A DNA stretch of 64,000 bases from Prorocentrum cordatum (GCA_963575745.1 CAUYUJ010015014.1:143218-207217), one strand, 5' to 3'. Shown: positions 1 through 11,245, counted from the first letter of the stretch. Numbers and translations are program-made. The notes: generated by a model not told the origin, from the letters alone.

Positions 1-689
1 CCTGCCACATGGCTTATATCTTCGGGGCCAGCAGCCCAGCATCCCCCTTCCCGGTGCCCTGATGAGGGGGGGGGGGGGAGCACGTCCTTCAAAAAGTAAA
101 AAGCGGGGCGGCGGCCACGGGCGGACTCTTAGATTCAGACAAGCGGACTCTTGTGACAGGCAGACCCGCGAGGCCCAATGGCTTATCGACCCTACGTGGC
201 GAACCCTGTGACGCATGCCTCCCCGCCCTTTTGTGAAGGAGTACCCCTGTGCTCAATTCATACATTCAAGTTCTTCTTCTGACCCCTGTGCTCAATTCAT
301 ACATTCAAGTTCTTTTTCTGCTTCCTCCTCCCTTATAAACAATGACACAATATATTATGATTGATGGGTTCATGTCCTCGAGCCCGCGCGGCTAGCACCC
401 CCGGGCAGCAACGCACTCCAGGAGTTGTTTGGCAGGAGGCAGCAGCGCTCTAAGCCGAGCATTGAAGCCCTTTCCGGAGTAGCAGCCTTGCGTATATTTC
501 CGTATGCGGAAATGTTGTAAATTTCTTACATTGATGTTACACTTTTTTGCACTTTCATGTTTCGTCCATTTCGGGCATATGGCGACCAGAACGAATTTCG
601 TCAGACGTAACTAGTCCTCAGAGGAAATAAAAACTGCAACTCTGGTGCATCCTGGGGTATGGATGTCTCAGGATCGACAGAAGAGCGTA
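1..689. other. Intergenic DNA with a 39-bp tandem duplication
   Basis: No reading frame here looks like a protein. Positions 243-281 and 282-320 are an almost perfect tandem duplication of 39 bp beginning ACCCCTGTGCTCAATTCA. A poly-G run lies near 67-79. Nothing else is recognised. Confidence 0.6.
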
Positions 690-812
690 TACGTACATGA
701 ATCCACGTTCCGAGAGTACGCATTGCACAAACGTTCGTATCACGAGGCTGGTTTTGCGGATTGGGGGGCCGTGTGCATGTATGTGTTTGGGCGCGTACGT
801 CTTTTGTGGGCT
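690..812 (+). repeat. Dispersed repeat H, copy 1
   Basis: About 120 bp that align by eye with 33,104-33,225. Shared blocks include GCGCGTACGTCTTTTGTGGG at the right end and TATCACGA(G/T)GCTGGT in the middle. The two copies have diverged, with small indels. The function is unknown; it is a dispersed intergenic repeat. Confidence 0.6.
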
Positions 813-1134
813 TCCCAATGTCCTGGAGGGTTCTTCAGCTTGGGAGGGCGGAGGGTCCCACGTGTTCTTGGGGGGTGTTGTCTTGTCCTAGGTCCGGCCA
901 TACCCCCGGACGGCCGAAGTAGGTAGGGAAAGAATGGGCACAAAGACCAGCAGCAGTTCGTTTTCACTTTGAACAGGGCTCGTGTCTTTTTAGCACAAAA
1001 GGCCGCCTGCCCAACAGCGGCCGCTGCTGGTTTGGACCACCATTCGAGCATTGTGCAGATTTTTCCCATACCCATCTCGGGCGTTCAAATACCCCGCCCC
1101 GGGACCGTCGAACAACGGCTCGGGATGAGGAAGT

Positions 1135-1400
1135 GGTCCAGGGGAAGCCACACAGGGCGCCCGAGAGGATCCAAAGAGGGCCCATGGGGGCCCCCAAGGA
1201 ACCCCCCATGAGGCCCCCAGACGGCCCCAGGCGGCCCAAAATGGCGCCAAGGCGGCCTGAGGGAACGCCCACAGAACCTGAAGACACGCCCAGACGGAAC
1301 ACGACTACCCCCGCAGGCCCCAAGAGCACCCCGACGGGCCCCCGAGAGGCCACCAGAATGCGCCAAGATGGCCCCAAACCGCCCAAACAGCCCCCAAGGT
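1135..1400 (+). repeat. Degenerate ~15-bp GGCCCC minisatellite
   Basis: The tract is built from drifting copies of roughly GGCCCCCAGACGGCCCCAAG. Every frame reads as proline, arginine and glycine-rich low complexity, so long open frames here are by-products of composition. The same repeat class recurs near 9,340-9,760, 9,960-10,560, 47,100-47,350, 55,440-55,700 and 55,780-56,160. Confidence 0.6.
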
Positions 1401-2400
1401 AGCCTCAAACGATCTCGAGGACCCCCCTTTTCTTCGACCTCCTTCTCGGGCTCCGTTATCATTCCTCATCCTTTTCGTTCCTGCTCGTACTCGTCCTCCT
1501 CCATCTTTTCGTCCTCGTCCTCGCGCTTGTCTTCCCACTCGTTGTCCTCCTGCTCCCCTCGCTGCGTTCCCCGTCCTCCGAGCTGTCAGCCTCGTCATTC
1601 GCTGCCTTGCCGTCGCCGTCATCCTTGTCTTCTGTTACCCCTACGAGCCCAATGGACAAAATCGGTGCTCCCCGTTCTTGTCCGATCTGGTCTAGAAGGA
1701 AGAGGGGTGGATAAGGAGGAGGAACAGGAGGATGAGAAGGAGACGGAGGAGGAAGGGAAGGGAACAGAGGAGGAGGACGAGATGATGAGAGACACTCCTG
1801 CTGTTCCTCCTCCTCTTCCTCCTCCTCCTCCTCCTCCTCCAGCAGAGCCTGCAGTGAGCGGGGGAAGCGCGCCCCGGGTCCGCGGGAGGTCTACGACCCT
1901 GAGAAAGAGCGCCTCAAGCGGATGCTCAGGCCGCCCTTGCCGTACAATCCCGAGAAGGAGGGCCCGCCGCGTGTCGGGGCACAGACCTCCTCCAACCTCA
2001 CACGTCGCCCCGCGGAAGAAGTCACGACGAACGGTTGACCGGGAAACGCCTTCGGCGTGGACGCAGGGGTGCCGATGGCACGTCGAAGCTCGCTGGTGGA
2101 GGACGAGAAGTGCCTCCGGCGTGGGCCGTGTTCTTTGGAGTCGTGATTCCCCAAATTGTCTCTTGCGCCTCGGAGGTCTCATGCCACAAGCAGCGCTTGC
2201 ACTTAGGAGTTCTTACTTATCCTGAGAAGGAATTGGGCCGTGTCGTCGCTCTTGCGGCCATGTACGCGCCGTCGCCTCCCCGTTGCCGCCTCGGCGCTGC
2301 CCGTCGTCTGGGCCGTCTCGTCGGTCTGGCGGCTATGAACCGTCGCCGCCTCGTCGCCGACGGTCGTCTGGGCCGCCGTCGCCGCTCCGCACAGGGGTAC
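1401..2400. other. Low-complexity CT/GGA-rich DNA, no gene recognised
   Basis: Holds a pyrimidine-rich stretch (about 1,430-1,660), a GGA-rich stretch with a CCT run (about 1,690-1,845) and GC-rich sequence. Open frames on both strands are dominated by Ser/Arg or Asp/Glu from these tracts and show no domain. Confidence 0.5.
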
Positions 2401-2659
2401 CACCACATAGAATGCAAACTATCAGAGTGGATTGCACCACGTAGATATTTGTTTCTAAAAGAGTATTAGGTTATCACCCCCCTCGGTCTTATCGGTCCGG
2501 CTTTTCGTATTGCAAAGTACATATGATTCTGACCCGTCCGTCGTCCATCTTACACATGAGTCCATACCATCCCAGGCCAGCCCTTATCACCCACCTCCCT
2601 TCGGTTCATTTGCAACACATAGTATGCACGTGCACTCTTTCATCACAACTTGCAAGTTT

Positions 2660-3215
2660 TCAATACTCCCTTGCAGCAAAAAACGGGACGAGGTGTACAC
2701 GCGCGCGCCGTCGCGCGCGCATGCCGCAATCCTTCAAACTCGAGGTTTCGCAAGTTTCACGAAAACATGTACAAACGCATGGCTTCGCAGCGAGGATGTT
2801 CAAAACAAGTCTGTGCTCGCGCTGTTGCAGATTCTTCAGAAAACCATTGTTTGTCTCCATGGTCATAATCAGCTTCCGGATGGGCCTGTCGCATGCGCAT
2901 GTTGAAATCGTTTGAATTCCTTTGCGGGCGTGCTGTCGCAAGAACCCTTGGCAACAAATAGGACGAATTGCATTCGCGCGCGTGTCGTCGCGCGCGCGTC
3001 TTTCAAAAATTTGGGTTTCGTACGGATGTCAAAAACCAGTGTCCCGAATGCCTTTCAAACAAACATCTGGTTTTTGCATCATCAGGCGTCAAACAAATCT
3101 GCGCGCACTCCCGGGCCAATTCTCAACAACACCACCGCTTTTCCAACAATTCTGCCAAACGGGCCTCTCGCGCCGCGTGTCGAATTCATCCGAACGTCCT
3201 TTGCGTGCGTCTTGG
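2660..3215 (+). repeat. Two diverged ~275-bp tandem units with CGCGCG cores
   Basis: Two adjacent blocks (about 2,660-2,935 and 2,936-3,215) share an order of landmarks: a GGACGA lead-in, a CGCGCG...GTCGCGCGCGCG core, a TTTCAAA-type stretch, AACATCTGG/AACCATTG and a GGGCCT(C/G)TCGC tail. A partial third core sits near 3,255-3,280. This is a diverged tandem duplication, not a coding region. Confidence 0.45.
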
Positions 3216-3689
3216 GAGACACGACCCGTGTCAGATAATACAACGCTGGCCACTCGCGCGCGTTGGCCGCGCGCGTAACTATGTCGAATTCCATCCAACA
3301 CCTTTATCACCGACACGAGGACATCGTCATCATTATGGGCGGGCGTGATCAACATCGGCGCCGCATTGGCATTGCCGTCGTCATTTCCACCATCGTCACC
3401 ATCATCGCGTCTCTCATCAACCGTTCTACCGTACGAGGCGTCGCCATGATAGTTGCCCGCCCAAATTTCTGACTCGCACTGAAATGCCCGCTGGGAGTGC
3501 TCAGCGGTCAGCGCCACCGCGGCTGCATCGGCCGCGCCTCGCTAGCTGGCCATTACGCGCGTGAACATGCGCGGGCTAGCGCTGCCGCAGAGCTGCACCA
3601 GCCAACGCCAAGCAATCATCGCAATCGCCGCCGTCTGGTGGGACGTTTGCGCGAGCAGGGGGGTTATCATTTTCAAGTTCGGCCAAGCG

Positions 3690-4225
3690 AATTGTACCAC
3701 GTAGAATGCACCACGTAGGGTTCACAGCATAGGTTGACCACACATAGTACCCCACCTAGAGTTCAAAGCATGCATTAGATTGCACCACGCAAGTTGCACG
3801 CTTATTGCCTCGCGTAGATTTCACAACATCGATTGAACCACATGAGTTGTACAATTTCAACCGCACCCCGTAGAAAGCACAACATATATTGAACCGCATG
3901 GGTTGCATCACCTGGATCTTCGTAACAGATCGTGCACCACATAGAGTGCACAACATACGTTGCACCACATACGCCGTATGTGTTGCGCAACATCTGTTGC
4001 ACCAGTCGGTTGCACCTCGTGGGCTGCACCGCGTAGGTCGCACAGTATATTGCAACACGTAGATAGCACAGCATAGGTTGCACCCGTTAACTTGCACCGC
4101 GCTGGTAGCACCGCATGAGTTGCGCACCAAACACACTGCACCACGTAGACTGCACCACATCGAATTCCATCTCACATATTGCAAGTTGTATATTGTCCCA
4201 CGTACATTGCACACCATAGATTGCT
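3690..4225 (+). repeat. Degenerate short-unit satellite (TTGCACCACGTAGA-like)
   Basis: About 530 bp made of imperfect units of roughly 17-22 bp, consensus near TTGCACCACGTAGATTGCA, alternating with CACAACATAGGTTGCACC variants. A stray unit occurs at about 2,425-2,450. The units are too drifted for a fixed period, so this is an old array. Cysteine-rich minus-strand frames through it are repeat by-products. Confidence 0.7.
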
Positions 4226-4229
4226 AGCA

Positions 4230-6140
4230 AAACACAGCTTGGGATCTACGGTGGCCAGCATTTCTTTTTGGTGGGTGCCGGTTCCAGCCTGGGTGTCGCT
4301 GGCGGCTGACGGCAAGCAGGCGCAGATTCGACGAGTCGCGCGATGGTTTTTGTGCGGTTTTCGCTGCCTGTTTGGGGACCCGGAACCGTCCGCAAGATTG
4401 TTCTGAAGCCTGTCCGCCAGCAGAGGTCTTTCGCTTCGAATGGGGAGCCACGCCGCGGCTCGAGCACATCGAAGCGGCCAGTGTGGCCCGTGCTTGTTGC
4501 TTTCGGGCCTGCCGGGCCTTCAGAGATCTGTGGGGAGCCACGCTGCGACAAAGCACGCGACGTCCTATGTCTGGTTCCTCCCGGACACCTGGCGCCTCGA
4601 ATACATCGAGGCGGCCAGCTGGTCATCATTTTTTGGGCATTGGGGATGCGGCTTCGGGCCCTCAGGGCCGTCAAAGCACTGCTCGGCATGAAAAGCCAGC
4701 CCTTGGGTAGGGGTCGAGAGTTCGGGGTGGTGCTGACGCACTGCTTTGTTTGAATCCTGGCGTGCTTCCTCCGCTTCGTCGGGCTCTGGGGGCCGTCTTT
4801 GCGCCCACGGGGTACGAGCCCCAGCGTGACAGGAGCACAAGCAGAAGTGCTTCAGGCGGTGCCCGAGTCGTCCCGAATGGCAGCCGCAGGCCCGAGTTGT
4901 GACCCCGAAGCGGGCCTCCTCGCGTCGCGACAAAAAAAAAACGCGACGGGAGTGCTGTTTTGTTGTTCGTTGTGGCTCTCTGCGTCCTGGGGGGCCTACA
5001 TCGGCCAGTCCCTGAGCGATCAGCACGAAGGCTCAGGAACTAGAAGCCGGTCCCGGGGAAGAGGTCGAGAATTCCGGGGTTCGAGTTGCGAAAGAAGCGC
5101 GACGTCGGGGGAAGCTGGCGCGTAATGGGTTTTTTGAGGGCTAATGCAATCAGCAGTGTTCAATCTCTTTGATTGATACCAGAAGAGACGATGCGTGTGC
5201 CATTGCAGATCACATGAAGGTCCTCACCGAGGCCATTGCTATCTGCGCGGTCGAGGAAGTACCGCAGTTGGGCCTCTCGAGAGGGGCTCGTCCAGGGCAT
5301 ATTGCACGGGCTCGATCGGGCCAAATATCGTGGGACCCCTCAGCCAGAACGCGTGTTCAGATTCGCGCCTCCCTTCAACGCCTTCTGACTGTCGCGTGCC
5401 AGTTGGCACAGCACTGTTACCTCCTGGAGGGGGGGGTCGGCCTCGGGGTATTGCACTAGTCCGTTTAGGGCCATCGGGCGGGCCCTCTCACCTAGAACGC
5501 GCTTTCGGGGATGCAGCCACGTCTCTCCAGCCATGATTGGTCATTGCGACTTCACTCATGTGGCGGATGAGAGACTTGACGATTCCGGTTGGCTCGATGT
5601 GCCAATCTGCAATGATGAGCTCCTGGGTTTATCTCTGGTTTCGCTGCCCCCGCAAAGCTCATGCCCAGGAGGTCAATCAGTCTCCATGGCCACCAAGCGT
5701 CCTTGCTCACGAGGCAGGATCCGTCGAATCCGTTCGAGAACGAGGTCTTGGGCCTGAGTGCATTCCACGTGACGGTGACCAAGTGCCTAGTGGACATGAC
5801 GAGCTCGCCATCACGCGTACCCAATTCTGAAGTCAGGGAAGGATAACACTCGTGAGTGTGAGTTCCCAAGCGTCCTTCAGGAAGCCCGTTTTGACCGCCA
5901 CCGTAGCCTACGAGGCCAGATGTATGTCAAACAGCTGACTTGGGCCTGCGCTGCTAAGAGCAGTGTCGGCACCGCTCTGATGCTTTTTCTTCCTCCCCCC
6001 CCGCAGCCGTTGTGGTTCACGCGAGAGGCGGAATTGCGAGTTCTTCCGCATTTCTCCCTTCCCTTCACAAAGCAATGTTGTGGGCCGCGGTGACGCTGCT
6101 GCTCGCTGCGACAATCCCTGAAGAAGACAAACCGCCGTAA
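4230..6140. other. Intergenic DNA, no gene recognised
   Basis: Frames are short and shift repeatedly. Two diverged copies of a ~120-bp block (around 5,270-5,365 and 5,440-5,515, sharing TATTGCAC...CAGAACGCG-like order) are visible. A K-type dispersed motif (GGTCCCGGGGAAGAGGTCGAG) lies at about 5,047-5,100. Positions 5,169-5,460 give a short open frame with no recognisable domain. Confidence 0.4.
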
Positions 6141-6148
6141 ACATAATC

Positions 6149-6277
6149 TTTTGGCACTCTGCGCGGATTTCTCGGATCTGCGCTGGACCCTACCTCCTTC
6201 CCGCGCGGAGCGCGCCAGGGGCGACGCCAGAGGCGCCGCCCGGGGGGGGGGGGGCCCGCGCGCAGCGCCAAAAGTTC
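6149..6277. mobile_element. MITE-like element, family L, copy 1
   Basis: The left end CTTTTGGCACTCTGCGCGGA and the right end GCGCAGCGCCAAAAG are inverted with respect to each other around a GC-rich, G-run interior. The same ends occur at 19,752-19,890. It is a short non-coding inverted-repeat element. No target-site duplication was confirmed. Confidence 0.5.
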
Positions 6278-6792
6278 ATGCGTATGGCGTCTTTCCTTCT
6301 TCGAGATCCGTGGCACCCTCGGGACAGCGATCGTCGCCGACGACGCGGCCCCCCACGGCCCGCGGAGCCGCCACACCGCCGCTGCTCACGGCCACGGCGA
6401 GGCCGAGCTGCACGGCGCGGTGGATGCCCGCCCGCACGGCGGCCCTTCCGCGCACCCGCGGGAGGCTGCCGAGCTGCACCGCGCCGCGGACCGCGCGCAC
6501 CACGCTGCGGCTGGCGGCCACGCGAGCCAGGCGGGGCCGCTTGCGATCCAAGTCGATGCGATCGGGCCCTCTGCGCCGGCAGCGGGCAGGGCCAGCCGGA
6601 AGCGGGGCGCGGCGATTCTATGCCGATCCGATCCGCTGGCGATTCGAACCGCTCTCGACCCGATCCGATGTCGCGAGCCGATCCAGCGCAGACCTGCCAG
6701 GAGTGCGGGCAAGATTTGCCTCCACGTCCACAGCGTCTTGGTCGTTCGGGCTTCTTGCCCCAGAAGCCCGAGGAGCAGCGGATATGGATAGA

Positions 6793-6959
6793 GTTAAGTC
6801 GGGCCTGTCCCCCTACAGGAGGGATATTCAACAATAGTCAACCAATAGTTGGTCTGGGGACTGTTTTTTGACTATTCTTGAGCGTTTCGGGGGTATGTTT
6901 TGACCATTCTTAACTTCTCGCCCAAAATCCCCCTGTAGGGGGGACAGGCCCAACGTAAG
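6793..6959. mobile_element. MITE-like element, family A, copy 1
   Basis: About 165 bp with terminal inverted repeats: left AGTCGGGCCTGTCCCCCTAC, right the inverse of (C)GTTGGGCCTGTCCCCCC. The interior is AT-rich (GACTATT...TTGACCATTC). TA dinucleotides flank both ends, which fits a Tc1/mariner-type, Stowaway-like MITE. Five more copies lie in this window. Confidence 0.75.
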
Positions 6960-7235
6960 GACAGAGGTCTTGCCCCTCGAGGCCAGATGTTTGTCAGTCT
7001 CCACTGCGCCTCGGCCTTGTGGCGTCCCTCCCCAGAAGAAGGGCCAGGACGCGGTCGATGTGGGTGGTGGGTCGTGCCCGCGAGGGGAAGCGCGCCCCGG
7101 CGGCGCACGCGAGGCCCGCGGTTCAAAGAGGGGTCAGGCAGCGAGTCACGGAAGGATCCGCTCGGGTTGGCCCGGATGCGCGTCGGCGAATAGCCCCCAT
7201 CTACGGTGAGGGCGTTGCTGGAGGAACGCGCGCGG

Positions 7236-7375
7236 GAGGCTTCAGACCCTGGAGGGCTCCTTATCTGATGAGGTCGGCGGTGATATCCATGGCGAGGCCT
7301 CGATTGGAGTTCCACTGGCCTCCAGACCCTGGACTCTTCATCTAAGGGTTTCTTACCCAATGCCCCCACCGTATT
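7236..7375 (+). repeat. Dispersed repeat G, copy 1
   Basis: Begins GGCTTCAGACCCTGGAGG, includes CTGATGAGG and CCACTGGCCTCCAGA, and ends CACCGTATTGTT. It matches 40,668-40,812 over its whole length. It directly abuts MITE family A copy 2. Confidence 0.7.
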
Positions 7376-7544
7376 GTTAAGTCGGGCCTGTCCCTCCTCA
7401 GGAGGAAGATTCAGAAACAGACAAGACAATGGTCTGGGGACGATGTTTTGACGCTCTACTTCTGTGTGACAGTTTCGAAGTTGTTTTACACGATCCTTCA
7501 TTTTTCGCCCAAAGCCCGCCTGTAGGAGGACATGCCCGATCTAG
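7376..7544. mobile_element. MITE-like element, family A, copy 2
   Basis: Same ends as the copy at 6,793: left AGTCGGGCCTGTCCCTCCTC, right GCCTGTAGGAGGACATGCCC followed by GATC-TA. The interior is AT-rich (TTTTGACGC...CGAAGTTGTTTTAC). TA flanks both ends. Confidence 0.75.
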
Positions 7545-7872
7545 AATGCATGTCGGCGAATAGCCCTCGCTAGTGTTCAACAGCACCAGGTATCGCCCAA
7601 TATCGCCCATCGGCACCCAATTGCTCTGAAATGGCGCGCATGAGCGATCCATAATTTGCACCCGAGAGCAGAGAGGGAGATGCATTATGTCTGCCATCGG
7701 GACGCCCAGGAGCTTCCGTGAGTCGTTCTCTGAAGATGGGCCACTGAGGGAGGTTCCCCTCAGGGCAATAAAAGGAGTCCCAAGCCGATCCTTCACTTTT
7801 TGAAGCCACTCGCCCTTGAGCCACATCCCTCCGGGCCCCATCTTTGAATCGCCGCCCAGGGACGCCCCGAAG

Positions 7873-8268
7873 ATGGCCGAGGAGGGCGCCGAGGGCCCGG
7901 AGTCGGGAGGGGATGCCCCGGAGGCGAGCCCAGGTGCCGAGCCCGAGGCGGACGCCGAGGAGCTCGACGCCGAGGCGGAGGAGCTGGAGCACGAGGAGGC
8001 CGAGGATGGCGCAGAGGACTTCGAGGGTCCCGTGGAGGCCTGGTGGCAGCGGTGGGGGGAGAGGGAAAGGCTCGCGAGGTTCGAGGCGTTTTTGGCGAAG
8101 GCGTGGGTTCTCGGCGGTGGGTTTCGGCCTCGGGCTGCTGTCCAGCAGCCGCGCCTCTCGCCGAGAGGCGCCAGGGGGCGCCCGGAGGTCGTCCCGAAAC
8201 GGCCGCCGGAGGTCCCAGCGATGCCCCGAAAGCCGCCAGGGACGGGGATGGGCACAGGCGGGGACAGT
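7873..8268 (+). CDS. Candidate acidic low-complexity exon, unidentified
   Basis: An ATG at 7,873 opens a frame reading MAEEGAEGPESGGDAPEASP, then a Glu/Ala-rich acidic stretch and WWQRWGERERLARFEAFLAK, a charged helix-like segment. The frame then runs into the MITE-like element at 8,269 and ends inside it at 8,367, so the natural C-terminus cannot be read here. No domain is recognised. The codons and the hydrophobic/charged helix are more protein-like than the surroundings, but no splice sites were established. It could equally be a GC-rich chance frame. Confidence 0.25.
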
Positions 8269-8478
8269 GTGAAAACGGGCCTGTCCCTCTACAGGAGGAG
8301 TAGTTCAAAAAAAGCCAGAAAAAGTCCCCCCAAAAGTATTAGTCGACCGCTCTGGGGTATGTTTTGACAAGTTTTTCAGTTTCGCCCAAAATCTGCCTGT
8401 CGGGGGACAGGCCCGACCTAAAGCTAGGTATGCCCCAAAAGCCGCCAGGGACGGGGATGGGCTCAGGTGGGGATAGTG
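8221..8478. mobile_element. MITE family A, copy 3, between 49-bp direct repeats
   Basis: The element itself is about 8,269-8,421 (left AACGGGCCTGTCCCTCTACA, right GCCTGTCGGGGGACAGGCCC). It sits exactly between two copies of a 49-bp sequence, 8,221-8,269 and 8,430-8,478, that differ at only about four positions (both start ATGCCCC(G/A)AAAGCCGCC). Either the element entered a tandem duplication or the flanks were duplicated around it. Confidence 0.65.
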
Positions 8479-8479
8479 C

Positions 8480-9330
8480 TCCTACCCGTCCTCGGCCATC
8501 CCTAAGCATTCCCGGACGCCGCCAGCGCGAAACGTGACGTCGCTTAGGGGGGAGAGGGGGGCGGAGCTGGTGACGGCCGCGACCGCGGATAATTCAAAAG
8601 CTGGCTCCGGTCGTTGCTGCGGTTCCTGGAGGCACGTTGGCGTCCCGTGGGGTGTCCAACGGCCTCGGAGTGCAATTCGCTTGTGTGTACACATGTCCAC
8701 GTAGAGTGTGGAGCATGATGTGCGTCGGGTGTGTGCCGAAACGGCGGTGCAGTCGCACTGAGTGCGCTGCCCACTAAAATCTTGTTGCGCGTAACAGGAT
8801 CATGTCAGGCAAGAGATGCGTGAGCGGTGCGCTGACGCGAGGCTCTCGCATCTCTCTGGGCGCGTCTCGTCGTGCCATGTCGTCACTTGCCCCAGCACGT
8901 TTCAGTCGTAATGTTGGATGTCCCGCGAAGAATTACCAAAATCGGCCAGCGGAATGCGCGAGGCGGCCAGGGGAATGCGTGAGGGGGGTGCCTAGTCGAG
9001 GCTTTCCCGTCCGTGGGGGCGCAGATCACTTGCATGTTCACGTGGCCTTAGAGTTGTCACGCACTTGGGCCCAGCCCTCGAGCGCATGCCATGCGTTTGT
9101 GTACATTCCCCCAGGAGAACCAATACAAGAAGTGCCTCATCGAAACATCATCTGCCAGCGGAGTCCGCGAAGCCCCCCTTAGCATGTCTGACGCATACCA
9201 TCGCACTCTCCTGCATCATCCTCCATCTCATCCATCAACCTTGACGGCTAACTCGGCGAGCGCCCGCAGGGGGACGGCCGAACTTCTGTGAACGCCCCGG
9301 AGGGGGCATGCACCGCCGCCCCACTGTTTC
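8480..9330. other. Intergenic DNA, nothing recognised
   Basis: GC-rich single-copy-looking DNA with short frames only. No domain, repeat or RNA gene is seen. Confidence 0.45.
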
Positions 9331-9339
9331 ATGCAACCT

Positions 9340-10560
9340 GGAGTTTCTCTTTAGGGGGGTCCAGCACGGCCCCAGAGGGTCCAAGAAGATGCTGAGAAGA
9401 GCCTAAGAAGATCCCCAGAGGGCCCCAATAGGGTCCGAAAACGGGCAACAAGGGCACCTCAAGTTGTCGACAACGGCGAAGGAAACCGAGGAGGGTGGGA
9501 TACAGAGAGGCAGACCGTGGCACTGCCACGTGCTTTGGAGGCCTCTGAAGCCGTCCAGGGATCTCCTGGCAGCACCCAAGACGATCCAAAAGTCCGCGAA
9601 AAGGGCGGCCAGACGGCCCAAGAAGGGCCCATGAGGCTTTCAGGACGTCCCAGGAGGCCCTGGGGGTATTCCAATGTGGCCTGGGAGGCCTCAAGAGTGT
9701 CGCCAGATGCTGCAAGAGAGCTGCAAGAGGCGCCCAGAGAATGCCGACGGCTATCTCGGCGAGGGCACGCAGGGGGACCGCCGAATTTAATCGCTTCGCT
9801 CATTCCGCCCGCCCATTCTGCACCACTGTTGCTACATGTTTGTGTGCCCAAACAGGGCGAGAAGGAAGATAGGGGATTCGGGGAGGAGTTGGAGGAGGAG
9901 GAGGAGGAGGAGGAGGAGGAGGATCAGGAAGAGGCCTCTCGACGGCTTCTTGGGGCACGGTGGGGGCCAAACTGGGTTGCGGACAAGGCGCCTCTTTGGA
10001 AGGCTTCTTGGGGTCTGAAGACTGGCCTCTCGGGCGCCCCTTGGCAGGATTGTTGGGACCTCGTGCGGCGTCCTGGTGCCGGCTTCTGGGAGCCTCTTGA
10101 GGGCTTCCTTGAGGCCTACTGGCGGTCTGGGCAGCCAATTTTGGAGAAGGCTCGATCTGTCTCTTCGGGTTCCCCGTCTTGGGGCCCTCACGGGGGCTTC
10201 CAGAGCCCTCTGGGCAGGCCTCTTTGACCGTCTTAGCGCCCTCTTAGGCCGTCCTGGGAGCCCCTTGGGCTGATTTGAAGCGATCTCGGAGGCCTCTTGG
10301 ACTGTCTTGGGCGGTCGGAAGCTTGAGAAGGTGGTAACAGCAAAATCTGTCAATCAATGTTGCTTATTCGGGTTCTCTTAGGGTCGCCCTCCTGGGGCGT
10401 CTTGGGCTGTCTCGAGAGACCAACTTGTCCATCTCTGAACACTCTTGGCCTGAAGCCGAGGGGCACGCCACCTATTTGGCGCCTCCTTTTGGGGCGCTTC
10501 TGGGGCGCTCTGGGGACCTCCACGGCCGCGCCCAGAAGTTCTGGCACATCTGATCCAGAC
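9340..10560 (+). repeat. Long degenerate ~15-bp CTTGGGGCC-type minisatellite
   Basis: Two tracts (about 9,340-9,760 and 9,960-10,560) are made of drifting GGCCTCTTGGGGCGTCTTGG or its complement, separated by a (GGA)n stretch at about 9,888-9,935. Predicted peptides are Pro/Arg/Gly or Gly/Leu/Trp-rich and uninformative. The class recurs across the window. Confidence 0.55.
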
Positions 10561-10724
10561 CTGCCAGGACCTTCCCAGAGTACTTTTCTGCAGGGGCTGT
10601 CACACGCGCGCAAGGTAAAATCATTTTTCAAGTCCTATTGTGGAGATTTTAGCAAGGCACCCAGCGACCCAGGCGATTTTGTTGCTATTGGGAAGGCCTG
10701 GCGGCCGGTGCGGCCGACCCTTAA

Positions 10725-11196
10725 GGGGAGCGACGGCGGCGGCGGCGACCACGACGACGCTGACTGGGGCCTTCTTGGGGCTCTCTGGGCGGGGGCCTTC
10801 GAGGCACGGGCCGGGGCCAGGACTGCCGGAGCCAGGGCCGGGGCCGCGGGGCCGGGGCCAGGGCTTGAGCAGGGGCCGAGGCGGGGCGGGGGCCCTGCTG
10901 ACAGGGGGGCCACCCCCGTGCACAGAGAGGGTCCGGCCGTGGGGTGAGTGAGGTTCACGACCCCGGGCCCTGGACCCTGGGCCTCCCCCCCCCCGGACCC
11001 CTCCGCCTGCATGGGACCATTCCCCGCCCCCCCCCCCCCCCCCTCCCCCCCTCCCGCCCCCCCCCAGGGCAGGGAAGGAGTCAGAGGGGGGAAGGGCTTC
11101 CCTTCGAATCGGTGGTGACGTTGTTTGATTTCCGTTGGGCTGGGTGGGTAGCGGAGCAGGGCCCAGGGAAAGGGGTGGAGCGGGACGACGACGACT

Positions 11197-11245
<49 letters not shown>

